Below, piece by piece: positions 10,051 to 21,362 of a stretch of 64,000 bases of DNA. Numbering within the stretch: position 1 is the stretch's first letter; every line of letters starts with the position of its first letter. The translations under genes and the position numbers were made by a program. Source of the DNA: Gnetum montanum (Eukaryota; Streptophyta; Gnetopsida; Gnetales; Gnetaceae); NCBI GenBank assembly GCA_015680685.1, contig MNCI01004504.1, positions 596,580 to 660,579 of the forward strand. The letters run 5' to 3'. The notes under the pieces were generated by a model. The model was not told the origin of the DNA and made no database searches. It worked only from the letters and a program-made list of their open reading frames with translations.

Positions 10051-11450
10051 TACCACCTTTTCAAATTATTTTCTATTCACTTGTGCATTTCAATTCATGT
10101 TTTCTGCAGTGGCTATTTAACATTGTTTTCTCTAGTTACTTTTGTTTACAGGATCGTACGGACGCACATGCATGCATCCACCCTGATAGTCCTGACATCA
10201 TGACTTAAAACTGATACCACAGAATGTCCTGGCGTCATGACGATAAACCGACACCACAGAGCTTTGTCCGACATGACAGTAAACTGTCACACTCATTCAC
10301 CAGAGTCTGCTAAGACTATAAACTGGCCATATCATTTCTGGCACATTCATCTGCTACTGTAATTCATGACATTTCTTCATCAATGCCTGCTGCATCACCC
10401 ATCACACCGGCTCTGACAACACTATTGCTGCTTATTCTGTTTGCCTCAAGTTTCACATGGTGCCTCCATTTGCATCAGTTACATTCGTGCCTAAAGTGTT
10501 CACTAACTCATTCGCTTGTGGTTTTCTTGTCTTCTTGGAGTTATGTTTGCAGGATGATACCCATTGGTGCTTGTACATGGATACACTTCATCACAGTGAC
10601 AAGGTGCCACATTGTTTCTGACGCACGCAACCAGGTTAATCCATCTGGTCAAAAGTACATTCCCAGTTCCCAATACATTCTTCATTTCCCCAACACTCTT
10701 ATTCCCTTTCCTATCCAATTACAGTTCCCAAATATACCCAGTACACCCCAAAGCTTGGAGCATATTATTACATGCTGTGGCACTTTCAAGCAACTGCAAC
10801 ACACAATATGGCACATGAGCATGAGTGCAAAATTGAAAGAAAACTCTTGCCAAAAAACAAAGAAGAAAAAAGAAAAAAAAGAGCAAAGAAAAAGAAAAGA
10901 GCAAAGAGCAAAATGAGCCACAAGACCCTTGACACTTCCCATAAGCCCCAGGCGGGAAGGTAGTCGTCTTGGAAACAAACACTCATGTCTCAAAAGCTCA
11001 AGTAACATCTCATTGCGCAGCTTTGGCTCTCCACCAATAGGTTTTCTTTAACACCAAAAAAAGGGCCTATTCCTCCAGAGAATGCAACCCACCATCACAT
11101 GGCCAACAATTCCTCTTAAACATTAAACAAGAGTCTTAATCCGCCAAAGGATGCACATCTCATGCCTTGATTCTGAGTCTACTAAATAATGGCTATTGAC
11201 AAGGATCAACATGACCCGTGTACACACCAGAGCATCCCCTTTACCATGCGCAATCCCTTGATCAGTTCCCAATCCCCATAATTTCCATCTCCCAATCCAA
11301 CTACAAACTTCATTTCCCAATTCCAGGTACTTTTGAACACAATGCGATGACATCTAGCCAAGTGCCAAAGGACAATGTTTCTACCAAGTTTGCTTGTGGT
11401 GTTTTGTACTTCTTTGTCGATGCCTCTCGGGTCAATTCCTCCAGACATCA
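10051..11450 (+). other. Non-coding 3' part of G1
   Basis: No pol domains are found. An open frame at 10383-10916 begins with a hydrophobic, signal-like stretch and ends in a lysine run, but the lysines come from the purine tract at 10857-10915 and the rest resembles nothing I know. It is probably chance. The space corresponds to where an autonomous relative would carry reverse transcriptase to integrase. Confidence 0.6.
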
Positions 11451-11465
11451 ACAAAGAGGGGCCAA
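11451..11465 (+). other. Polypurine tract of G1
   Basis: The sequence ACAAAGAGGGGCCAA lies directly before the TGAAACACC start of the 3' LTR, where plus-strand synthesis would be primed. The purine core is AAAGAGGGG. Confidence 0.8.
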
Positions 11466-12763
11466 TGAAACACCACAAAAATTTCGAGTTTAGTGCTTGT
11501 CCAACAAGAAGCAGATCCCCGTGACCCACAGAAGACTTTGGTTACATTTAAAGTCATACATGGCAATTTCGAGGATCGAAACATTTGGTTTTTACTAAGT
11601 GTTGTGTCAGTGTATACGCCCAACGTATACGCCGAGCGTGTACGCCCGGCATTTTCAGCGTATACGCCCCAGCGTATATGCCCGATGCCCAGCGTACACG
11701 CCTCACATGTACGCTTAGTAGGTGCAATGGGAGCAAGAATCGAAGCAAGTCGACGTCCAACATCCATCAGCGTATACGCCAGCATCCATCAGCGTATACG
11801 TCCCGGCGTATACGCCAGCATCCGTCAGCGTATACGCCCAGCGTCCACCCAAGTTCACACGCCCAGTAAGTCCAACGTATACGCCCAGTGTATACGCCGG
11901 CCTGATGTAACGTATACGCCCAGCGTATACCATATTTCTAAATTGTACGCACCCAGTCGACACGCCACGTGTCTCCCAACCCGATTTTCCTGGTAAAACC
12001 CCGCTATAAAAAGCCCAGTTTTCTGCGTATTCGAGGAGGGGGGGCAAAAATTTACCAGAGCAGACCCCAGAGCAATTACGCTGCAAACCAAAACCTCTTA
12101 TGCTTACGCTGGAAGTTCTGTACGCCGAGCACAGTCTCTACGCTCCGCCTACCGTGCGAACCAACCGCATCCCTGAACCCACCGGGGCTTTACGTCCACC
12201 TTGTGCTCAGCCACAACTGCGTTAGACTGGTGCACTACATTTCCACTTCATTATACAATTTACAATTTACAGTTTCCAACTTACAGTTTACGCTAACTTC
12301 TTGCATGTGTTTCTACTTATGCTTGTTTACATTTACACTCTGATTACGCCGTTTACGCCCTGTTTACGCCCTGTTACGCTTTACATCCTGTTTACGCCCT
12401 GTTTACGCTTTACGCCCAGTTTACGCCCTGTTTATGCTGTGTTCAAGTTTACGCTTAGTTTATGCTGTGTATATTAGTTTACGTTGTTTACGCTGTTATG
12501 CCATCTACATTTTGTTTACGTCATGTTTTCACTGTTCGCTCCGTTTTACGCCCGCTACACTGTTTACGCATAACCCAGCGTATAACACTTCGGTGACGCT
12601 CGGGAAAATCCTTGTCTGATCCGCGTGCAGACCACCCAAGGTACTCTACCTTTGTGCATTCCAGCTTGCCCTCAAGCGAAGGTAGGGTCATCTATGCTCG
12701 TCCTGTGATCCCACGGTCTCTGTTTCTCCTTCCAACCGAGGACCGACGATTTCAGGCGGTACA
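11466..12763 (+). repeat. 3' LTR of G1 (1298 bp)
   Basis: It matches the 5' LTR end to end: U3 array at 11608-11930, G-box at 11966-11971, TATAAAAA at 12005-12012 and R-U5 array at 12312-12560. It is 11 bp longer than the 5' LTR because the arrays differ in unit content. It is followed by the TSD CTACT. Confidence 0.95.
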
Positions 12764-12990
12764 CTACTAGTTTTAAGCCTTAGCAAGCTATGGTGCTGCT
12801 AGTTTTAGGCCTTAGTAAGCCATGATGTTATGAGTTTTAGGCCTTGGTAGGTCATGATGTTGCTAGTTTTAGGCCTTAGTGCACCATCATGTTGTCAATT
12901 TTAGGCCTTATAAGGCTATTATGTTGCTAGTTTTAAGCTTTGATAAGCCATTGTATTACCAGTTTTAGGTCATAGTGAGCCATGATCACA
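12764..12990. repeat. 32-bp tandem array, right part
   Basis: About seven units, for example TAGTTTTAGGCCTTAGTAAG plus CCATGATGTT, continue the array at 4601-4765 after the G1 insertion. The first five bases are the second copy of the G1 TSD. The array fades by about 12990, shortly before the left end of G2. Confidence 0.75.
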
Positions 12991-13017
12991 CTTGTCTAGC
13001 AAGTATGGGATGCTTTT

Positions 13018-14427
13018 TGTTGGTGACCATTTGGAACGCAACTACCAACAAGTGCCTCAAATAGGATTTAGGTGCTCATTGGTCTCTAGTAACACTAAGG
13101 CCCAGATACCTCCAAATAGACTCAGTAGTTAAACATGGGCATGTGTTTTCTATTGTGAATGTTGAAATAGTTGGGTTGCATATAAAACTGTAATTAGCTA
13201 TCATGAAAGAGATTTTAACTTCTCACTCTTGATGATATGATATTATCATTTTTAACATTGCCAAAGTTTAAAATCCAATGTTTTCACTAACAAAAACCCA
13301 AATCAGTTGTGTTAGGCCTCAATCTCTAGCCATAGCTATTGGATGTGTAATGTCACTATTGTCACTTGTACCTTGCCTATTAATGTTGTAATCATTCTAG
13401 TTTTTTTTTCTATTGCCTTGGTTTAAAATGTATCTATGATGCCATCAATGAATGAGGACAATTGTGAGGTTTCACTTCCATGATGGAGATTAGGCAATGC
13501 GTATGAAGTAGAAGTAGGTTTTCAATTTATAATATCAAGTTTTTTGCTATCAAGGATGCATGAAACCCTTGATGATACTTGCTATCCAATGCCTCTACTT
13601 GTGTGCTAATTCTCCTCATAGACCTACACCATCGTAACTCTCTAGTAGCCCATCGTCACACATAGAGCTTTCACAAAAAAAAAAAAAAAAATCTACCAAG
13701 AAAATCGTCTTTCCTTCCATAATAGTAGTGACCAAAATTTTTTTGAATCTACTATTCTTTCCCATTGCCTTTGTGTAAAGCAAGGAAACTTTAACTTCAA
13801 ACACAGACTACAATAATCTTTCTCTATTTGTCTCTATTTTGATGATACCAGAGTGAGTAGGTTTAGGAGGTGCATTGTTTGTTAGGTAAGAAGTTGCAGT
13901 GACTCACAGAATTATGAGAAAATTTAATGCCTTATTCTGCCACTGGGTAATTCACCAACCACATCATGTTCTACACATATCTTGAAATCGCAACATTCCA
14001 ACAACCCAAATTTTCATAGGTATTTCCTTGAATTCATTGGTGGCTTCATCGGTTTCATCAATTTGTCCATCATGGTCTAGAAATCTACATCTAACTTTTG
14101 ATAAATCTTTGCTTATAGAATCAGCATCTAAAGTGTTTAAAACTTATTCAATTGTTTAAAACTAATTTTTACTTAACATTGGGATCTCTAAAGTGTAAGG
14201 TTTATACACTTTAATAAATTTAATTTTGATCAGCGTTACATGTATGCCAATGACATAAACCTTTCTTTTTAAAATTTGAGGCCTTTTTATTATTTTTTCC
14301 TCACCACCATTAATATATATTTAATTATTATGCTCTTTTTCATTGCCCCAATCCTGATTTTCCAACTATCAAAAACAAATTGGGGAAATAAAAATCTACT
14401 CCATGAAATGGGTTAAAGGTGTTAACA
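13018..14427 (-). repeat. 3' LTR of G2 (1410 bp)
   Basis: It aligns along its whole length with 21363-21569 plus 22897-24108. Because it lacks the nested solo LTR, it shows the empty site (AACTT at 13217-13221). Open frames inside it are short and not conserved. The sequence just right of it, TTCTC before the N gap, is the complement of a purine-rich stretch, as expected for a polypurine tract. Confidence 0.85.
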
Positions 14428-14432
14428 TTCTC

Positions 14433-14455
14433 NNNNNNNNNNNNNNNNNNNNNNN
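14433..14455. other. Assembly gap (23 N)
   Basis: This is a run of N directly beside the left LTR of G2. True length unknown. It hides the polypurine tract of that element. Confidence 0.99.
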
Positions 14456-15860
14456 CTTTTTACACATTATTTGAGAAAATAATTTTATTGGAAATAACCT
14501 TTACATTGAAAAATGGAAATCTTTTTCGAGGAAAACTTCCATCAAACATAAGGTTTGATGCAATAAAAACCTCTCTCCTAATAAAACTTAAGGAACTGTA
14601 CAAATAAAGCTTTATACAAACTATTCAATCGATGGGAAGTGGATAGTTAAAATAAATTTTTTGGGAATCCTCTTGTCTTAAATCCTTTCATACACTATTT
14701 CAGTTGTAACTAATGCATTGTCTTCATCCTTGCTTTCTTCAACTGTTCTTGTTTCCTTTACATCCATCTCCTTTGCATCTACCTCTTTTGCTGATTCTTG
14801 TGGCCTATTCCAATTAGATACTTCTATATCCTGAGATACAAATGCCTCTCCCCAAGAATCATCCTGGTTAGAATTTTCTTGATTTTCTACTTGACTATCA
14901 CATTCATGAAATCTACCCTAAACATTAGCTTCTATAGAAAGTCCACCAGTAAGAAACATGAACTCATTAGAAAGCCAATGTAGGAATGTACTTTCTCTTG
15001 ATGCTCCATGGGCTTTTGCTTTGAAATAAGCTCTTAGAACATGTTTTGGATAGCATCCCATTACATATGGAACAAATGGTCTTCCCATTGCTCTCTCACC
15101 AAGAACCATTCTTTCTCAAACCTACACTCTTTGCTAGCTTTCTTTATTCATACTTTGAACTAGAAAATGATCTAATCTTAAGCAATCCATGTCTCTTCTT
15201 ATAGTAGAAAATAAATTTGAAATTCCCACCAAATCTTGCTAACCAACCTTACCACCTTTATCCATATTAATTGCTTTCTATTCATTATACGTATGCCAAT
15301 TTGAATTTTACCATTTAGTTGTTGGAATTACTTCCCACTAAATAATTAATTAACCACCACTTCCACTTTACTCATCTCAAGTAATGATTACTTAGGATAA
15401 TATAAATCTAGTAATTCAACTAATATTTGTAATTAAATATCTGTAAACTCATACTTAACATGAACACATGTTACTTTTTATTTTACTTTATTTTAAAATA
15501 CTAAATAGACTTACTTAACCATACAGATAAAACATATATGTCATGGTTAAACATGACATTAATCTAATACATGTTACTACTAAGTGCATACATAATAATT
15601 CCTATATACAAAATTTTATTATTTATTACTATATATATTCAACAACGTTATAATTGCATACTTATATATATTATTATACTATTTACATATATTAATTTGT
15701 ATAGAGATATTTAAGTCATGGGCAACTATCCAAAATAATGTTTTATATGTAAAACATTATATGAAAACTACAATTCCATACCTTCTAATGTTAATAATTT
15801 CTAAGTATCCTTGGATAATTGTTTCATAATCTAAAATAGACTAGTCCATGTTGGTGTGAA
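14456..15860 (-). pseudogene. 3' region of G2 with a small unrecognised ORF
   Basis: Between integrase and the 3' LTR lies AT-rich sequence holding one 63-codon frame (15109-14918) with little resemblance to known families. Its clearest stretch is around VPYVMGCYPKHVLRAYFKAK. Downstream in the same orientation the translation is acidic and rich in Glu, Asp and Ser. It may be the C-terminal end of the polyprotein or an extra ORF. I do not recognise it. The part 15300-15800 shows nothing. Confidence 0.35.
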
Positions 15861-15869
15861 CCTATTCAG

Positions 15870-17106
15870 TTTCTTCATAGTCCATGGCAAGACAAGGTCT
15901 CCTATTCGAAAAGCTCTTTTCAAAGCCTTTTTGTCAAATCATCTTTTGATTTGAGATGTACTTTTTAACAAATTATCCTTTACTCTATCTATCTCATCTT
16001 CTCTCTTAGTGAGCCAAGTCATAAGACTTCTATCTTTATCAATTTTCTCACTATACCTTTGTACAAAATCTAAACCTAAACTTATAATCTTGTTTGTAAT
16101 TCTCGTGGACAAGCCATAGACTAAATTATAAGGTGATGTTCCAATAGCCTTCTTAAACCTAATACGATTGGTCCATAATGCAAATTGTAGATAATCAATC
16201 CAATTTCTTGAATTTTCATCCATTGATTTCTTAATGTAGGAAATAAGATTTTTATTTGTAGATTCAGCTAAGCCAATTCCTTAAGGATAATAATTAGAAG
16301 AAGAAAATATGAAAATGGATTTTTCTAATGCCCATGTTATGAATTCTTCAGACTAAAAAAGTGGATCCATTATCAAATACTAATACTTCGGGTAGATCAA
16401 AATAACTTAAGATTTGATCTTCCAAAAAATTGATTAAATCTTATGTTAAAATTCTTCTTATAGCTTTTTCTTTAGACCATTTAGTAAAGTAATCAATAGC
16501 TATGAGAATAAACTTATGTCTATCTTTTGAAGGAGTAATTGTACCAATGAAATCAAAACCCTATTAGTAAAATGGTCTTTCCACAATTATTGGTTTTAAG
16601 GGAGCTCTAGAATTTTTGATTTTTGATCCATTTATTTGACATTTATAACATCTTTGAACTTTCAAAGCAATATCTTGATACATACTAGGCCAATAATATC
16701 TGTATCGAAGTATATGTTGCCCAGTTGATTTAGGGAATTCATAAAATAAATTAGAATGATTGTGGAATTGTTCTAAGATGGAACCAATTTGATCAATATG
16801 AATGCATTTAAACAAAACCCCTCTAAAATATTTTCTGTATAATATATCATCTCTAACAATAAATTTATGTGCTTTTTTGAAAAAAGCTCTTTTTGGAGTT
16901 GCAATTAAATAATTTGGAACTTTCCTTATATTAAAGAACCTTAAAATTTCATCATACCAATTTCCTTCACAAGTATCAAGTGCACATACTTCATTTTGTC
17001 TAGCCATTAACTTGGCTAATCTCATTCCCTTAACCATTTTGCATATTTCCAATGAAAATTTAAAACCTTGAAGCTTTATAAGCTGCTTTCCTATTTTCAA
17101 TCGCAT
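15870..17106 (-). pseudogene. Integrase of G2
   Basis: The enzyme inserts retroelement cDNA into the chromosome. The N-terminal zinc-binding region is partly kept (CYKCQ, with YYWPSMYQDI before it), although one histidine of the HHCC set appears lost. The catalytic core shows FDFIG with the first Asp, VFDNGS with the second, and GLAESTNKN with the Glu, so all three DDE residues survive. The C-terminal part has ALWTNR and IGTSPYNLVYG, typical of Ty3/gypsy. Stops and at least one frameshift between the second Asp and the Glu break it. Confidence 0.85.
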
Positions 17107-17109
17107 TTC

Positions 17110-17375
17110 ATTTTATGCTAAGAATTGTTTGACTGTAGGTTTGATTAGCATAATATGAACTAATGAGCTTTCTAGATAATATTTAAAATGCTAAAGTGCT
17201 TTAATGACTACAAATGCCTATTTTTCCAAGTTTGAATAATTTAGTTCAACACCTTTCAACTGATACCCAAAAAGTCCAATTAATTCATCTTGACCTTCAT
17301 TCTTTTGAGTTAAGCTAGTAGCAACGACATCATTGGAAGCAAAAGCATATAACCAAAAATCTTCCTTTAATTTAG
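17110..17375 (-). pseudogene. Canonical gypsy-type RNase H of G2 (second RNase H)
   Basis: It follows reverse transcriptase as in ordinary Ty3/gypsy elements. Recognisable pieces are FWLYAFASNDVV, LTQKNEGQDELI, YQLKGVELNYSNLEK and a downstream KYYLESS. These match the order FxLxxxAS...LxQ...LxxxExNYsxxEK...xxYL. Two in-frame stops replace Gln codons. It degrades RNA in the RNA-DNA hybrid during reverse transcription. Confidence 0.8.
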
Positions 17376-17739
17376 GTTTTATCAAATATGGAGCCTCTTG
17401 AATGACCCTTTTAATTTTTGCTAAATGTTTCTTTGATGCTGGTGTTCTTTGTACTTGAAACCTTGCTTTATCATATGTATCAAAGGTTTAGTAATTTTGG
17501 TGAATCTAGGGATAAATTTCTTAATAAAGTTTATCTTTCCAAAGAAAGATCTAAGAGATTTTTTACTTGTAGGATGCTCAATATTCTATATTGCTTGGAA
17601 TCGAGAATTATCTATGGTAATTCCTTCTTGATAGATCACATGACCTAGTAAACTCCTAGATTTAACTCCAAAGATACACTTCTTAGAGTTTAATGACATA
17701 CCATACTCATGACATCTGTCAACAACTTGTTGAATATGA

Positions 17740-18560
17740 CCAATATGATCTTACTTTATTTTTGAGAATATGGTAATATCATCTGAATAAATTATAACCA
17801 ATTTACCCATTAAACCCTTAAAAGCTAAATGCATTATTCTTTGAAAAGTATCTCTAGCATTTGACAATCCAAATGACATTCTTTGGTAAGCGAAAGTTTC
17901 CCGTTTGGTGATAAATGTTGTCTTATATCTATCATTTTTATCTATCATGATCTGATTATAGCCTAAAAATCCATCTAAGAAAGAATATACTTGACAACTT
18001 GATACTTTGATCAACATCTCATCAACTCTAGGAAGTGGATACTTATCCTTCTCTAAAGCTTTATTCAAATTTATGAAGTCTACACAAAGCCTAATGTTAT
18101 CATTTTTCTTTCTTACTAGAACAAGGTTAGCAAGCCATTTCAAATATTAGATTGGATATATGATTTGGGCTTGTAATAACTTCTTGATCTTAACTTCCAT
18201 AGCTGGTTCAAATGATGGATTGAATTTCCTCTATTTTTTCTTAACAGTTTTATAACCTTCTATTAAAGGAATTTTATGTGTCATCACATCTAGTCTAAAA
18301 GCTTTAAGATCATCATAAGACCAAGAAAAATTGTCCAAATGATTTTTTTGGAGTGATAACAAGTTTTTCTTGAAAAATGAATTCTTTTCCTTTTTGATAT
18401 TTAACATCTTTGGCATCTCATTAGATCCAAGATTTACTTCTTCAAAAGCTTGATCATAGGGATTTTGTATATCTTTTCTAGTAAACAAATTTTTCACAAA
18501 CTCATATTCATAATCAATTATCCTTTTAGAAATAAAATTTATTTTAGATTTTGACATTGT
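17740..18560 (-). pseudogene. Reverse transcriptase of G2
   Basis: The N-terminal lead-in contains NFSWSYDDLKAFRLDV and HKIPL, the usual segment before the fingers. The core includes LCVDFINLNKALEKDKYPLP, FLDGFLGYNQI and FAYQRMSFGLSNARDTFQR. The catalytic box is YSDD within IYSDDITIFS. Downstream come GHVIYQEGI and SLRSFFGKINFIKKFIP of the connection region. A stop separates the lead-in from the core. The family is clear from the sequence alone. Confidence 0.92.
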
Positions 18561-18729
18561 CTCAAGTATGACTTGACCTTTGAATTCTTATTTGTTTCTC
18601 ATGAATTTAAGTACTTGATCATCATCTTCAAATACTTGCAAATATTTTATGTTATCGAGTACTAATGGTTGATGTTCTTCTTCAATCATTACATGCCCAT
18701 ATCCTTCTATCTCTCACATGCCTAATGTT

Positions 18730-19135
18730 CAAGCTACTTTTGCTATGTCATCTACTATATAATTTCCTTTTCTACCTATATGTTCTATATAGTAGTGCTA
18801 AAACTATTCTAGCATTTTGTAGACAAGATGTTTATAAGGTCATAAAAATGAGCTTTTCACTATACAATTGCCTTTAACATGTTTACAAACTAATCTCAAA
18901 TCTCCTTTTATAGTGATTACCTTGATTTCTTTTTCCAAAGTTGTTCTAATACCAATACAAAAAGCTTCATATTCAACCTTGTTGTTAGTACAAGGGAATG
19001 ATAAATGAATCACCTTTATAATTTCTATTGAATCATTTCTTACTATACCTATCCCAAGTCCTACACCTTTAGAATTACATGAGCCATCAAAGTATAATTC
19101 CCATTTTTTTTCATCTTTGGATTCTTCTTTTTTGG
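18730..19135 (-). pseudogene. RNase H placed between protease and reverse transcriptase in G2
   Basis: Translation shows WELYFDGSCNSKGVGLGIGI, then CTNNKVEYEAFCIGI, then IKGDLRLVCKHVKGN, and near the end HIGRKGNYIVDDIAKVA. These supply the Asp-Glu-Asp-Asp catalytic set in RNase H order. The form (YFDGS, TNNxxEYEA, GDxxLV) is that of the plant/archaeal-like RVT_3 type rather than the ordinary gypsy type. It follows directly after the protease tail and precedes the reverse-transcriptase lead-in, all on one strand. One or more frameshifts lie between its start and end. Confidence 0.85.
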
Positions 19136-19147
19136 AAGTATAAGTTT

Positions 19148-19605
19148 CTAGGAGTGTACAAATTTTGGTTTTGAAAACCTTTTTTCAACAATTTTACTTT
19201 TTCCATTTGAAGTAATATTAGCAATCATCAAAGGTTCACTGTACACATATATTTTGTTTGGTTCTCCTTTCCAAGATAGCCACATGTATGAATAATCTAT
19301 TGATATGTAACCTAAGAAATTCTTACTCAACTTCTACTTAATAAGAGACTATGTGAATCTGGTATATCTGCCACTTGAATAGTTACTCTACTTTTGACAT
19401 GGGGTTTAGAAGTGATTTCTAATATAACATTTGGTAATTGATCCACAATCTTCACTCTGCCCTTGTCCACTTGAATAATCTTTTTGTTTGATTTTGTAGG
19501 AATCAAACCAAGTTTCTTGCATATAGACAATTGCATTATAGTAGATGTGGCTCTAGAATCAACCAAAAAATTGTGCAAATATTTATCCTTTAACTTCATT
19601 GTCAA
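19148..19605 (-). pseudogene. Aspartic protease of G2
   Basis: The active-site region reads NFLVDSRATSTIM where relatives have DSGATS, so the essential Gly is Arg and the enzyme would be inactive. It continues with SICKKLGL and, after a stop, a segment with SKNFLGYISIDYSYMWLSWK and EPNKIYV. This matches the LLLSRDW...DWSHLWLPYKG tail of related plant polyproteins. It would cleave the Gag-Pol precursor. Confidence 0.82.
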
Positions 19606-19879
19606 AAGAAAAGGATGAGTTTCTTTATCAGGAGTACAATCATAACTAGCCTTTCATTTTTTCATCGTTATTAGACACATAACTTAACTCTAATTCTCTA
19701 ACCCTCCTTTTTTCTTTAATAAACTCTAAATCCTTTCTTTGTTGATCTCCTATTTGAAGTAATTAATATATGCTAGTATTGGGCTTGAGATGTTTAAGAT
19801 CTTCAATCAAAGCATATTCTCCATCTCTAATAAAGCTTGGTTTCTTTATCCATTTATTGAAAGACTAATTTGGAGTACT

Positions 19880-21015
19880 TTATTCTACTTGATCCCCTTT
19901 ATTCTTATTTTTCTCTCTTCTACTTGGCTCAAAATCCTTTCTCTTAGTATATGGATCAGCAATGATGTTTGAAGGTCTAGAAGTAGTTGATCTTTCTTTT
20001 GATCTCAGATCATATTCATTTTCCTCATTGTTATTACACTCCTCATCTAAGAATATATCTTCTTCAAAACTTGATAGAGAAGAAGTATCACTAGATCCGG
20101 AATTAGAAGATTTGCGTGCATAATGAACACTAGATAGCTCATTATCAAATTCAATATCAAGGAAGTTGGACACAACAAGATCACTATCATCCTCATCTTC
20201 TACTAACTTAGTATTTTAATATTTATGTTTACTATTTTTCTTTTCCTGCCTGATATTAACTATTACCAAGGCTTTTTCTAGTTTCACTATTTTGTTGGAC
20301 ATATCTCACATTAACTGTCCCTTTTCAAATTTTCTTCTTTCAGGTTCTTGCTTTGTCTTAATATAATATGGACCTAGTAAAGCTTTAAATTGAGCAAAAT
20401 CTTGCATAGGAATCATAACTTTTTCTTCTCTCTTTTGAGTTATAACAATCTCTTTATGATCTAGGTTCAATTGTTTTTCTAAATGTATAGCTTCACTAAA
20501 GTAGTCATTTAGTGTAGTTAAGTTTAGAGTTCTTCTTAACCAAATTGAAATGTTGGGGTTAATAGCCTTAAGATAATTTTCTCTAAGAATTTCATCTAAT
20601 GGTCTGTATTGTCTTTAAAAGAGCCAACAAATTCATTGAAATTTGATGTTAAAATCTCTAATTGATTCTTTGACTTCTTACTTAGCTTGTATTAGCCCAC
20701 AATATCTAATTGATCACCAAACTAGGCTAAGAAAATATTTCTCATATCATCCCAACTTGTGATACTATTGCTTGGCAAGTTTGAATACCAAATATGAGCC
20801 ATATCCTTTAGAATTACTACAAATAATCTACAGGCTTGATCTTGGTGTTGAACATTTGCATGAGCTAAAGCTAACTCAAACATGTGAATATGGTCTTTAG
20901 CTAAGTAAGCTTCTCCAGGAATAAAATGCTTAGGAAAATATTTATACACTACCTTAGGAATATCATTGTAGTTTTGAAATCCTAATGGTGTGACTCTTTG
21001 CCAAGGATTTTCCAT
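19880..21015 (-). pseudogene. Gag of G2 with acidic linker
   Basis: The N-terminal 97 codons (21015-20722) hold the retrotransposon gag core: YLAKDHIHMFELALAH, then HIWYSNLPSNSITSWDDM and FLA. Downstream translation in broken frames has SIRDF-like and FVGSFK stretches. A Ser- and Glu-rich segment (20173-19880, with SNSGSSDTSSLSSFEED) links to the protease. No zinc knuckle was found. Several stops and frameshifts. Confidence 0.78.
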
Positions 21016-21362
21016 CTTATTCTTTTAGATCGTTAAACTCTTATACTTCTTAGATTTTCTCTTATAAACTAACAAACTAGATAAAAGGGGTAATCTTCTT
21101 AACCTTCTAGTCTTTAATCCACTACTTGTTCCAAACTCAAAAATATTCTTTTATTCTTCTTTTGATGAAGAATTAGTCTTATAATCAAGAACTTCCTTTG
21201 AATCTTTGAAGCCTTCCAAACTCTCAATCTTGCTGGTCATGAATTGAAAATAGAATCTAATTTCTTAAGCCTTTATAGTAACAAATAATTGTTGGTATGC
21301 TAGGACTATCAGTACTATGAACTTAAAGGATAAATTTTCAGCCCTCCTAGTGGAAAAAGAAC

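Larger units (their letters stand above)
4766..12763 (+). mobile_element. G1: non-autonomous Ty3/gypsy (Tat/Athila branch) LTR retrotransposon, gag-protease only
   Basis: The element is 7998 bp. Two long LTRs begin TGAAACACC and end GGTACA, and it is flanked by a perfect 5-bp TSD, CTACT (4761-4765 and 12764-12768). In order it has the 5' LTR, primer-binding site, repeat-rich leader, one gag-protease frame (6574-9990), about 1.45 kb without coding sequence, a polypurine tract and the 3' LTR. No reverse transcriptase, RNase H or integrase can be seen in any frame, so it must depend on an autonomous relative. In a hand comparison of about 345 bp of R-U5, the LTRs differ at about 21 sites, of which about 17 are transitions. 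It is inserted in the repeat array of its relative G3. Confidence 0.95.

Noticed and set aside
10383-10916. 177-codon frame with a signal-like N-terminus and lysine-rich end
   Set aside because: No family match. The lysines come from a purine tract, and it lies in the non-coding 3' part of G1. There is no support from a related copy.
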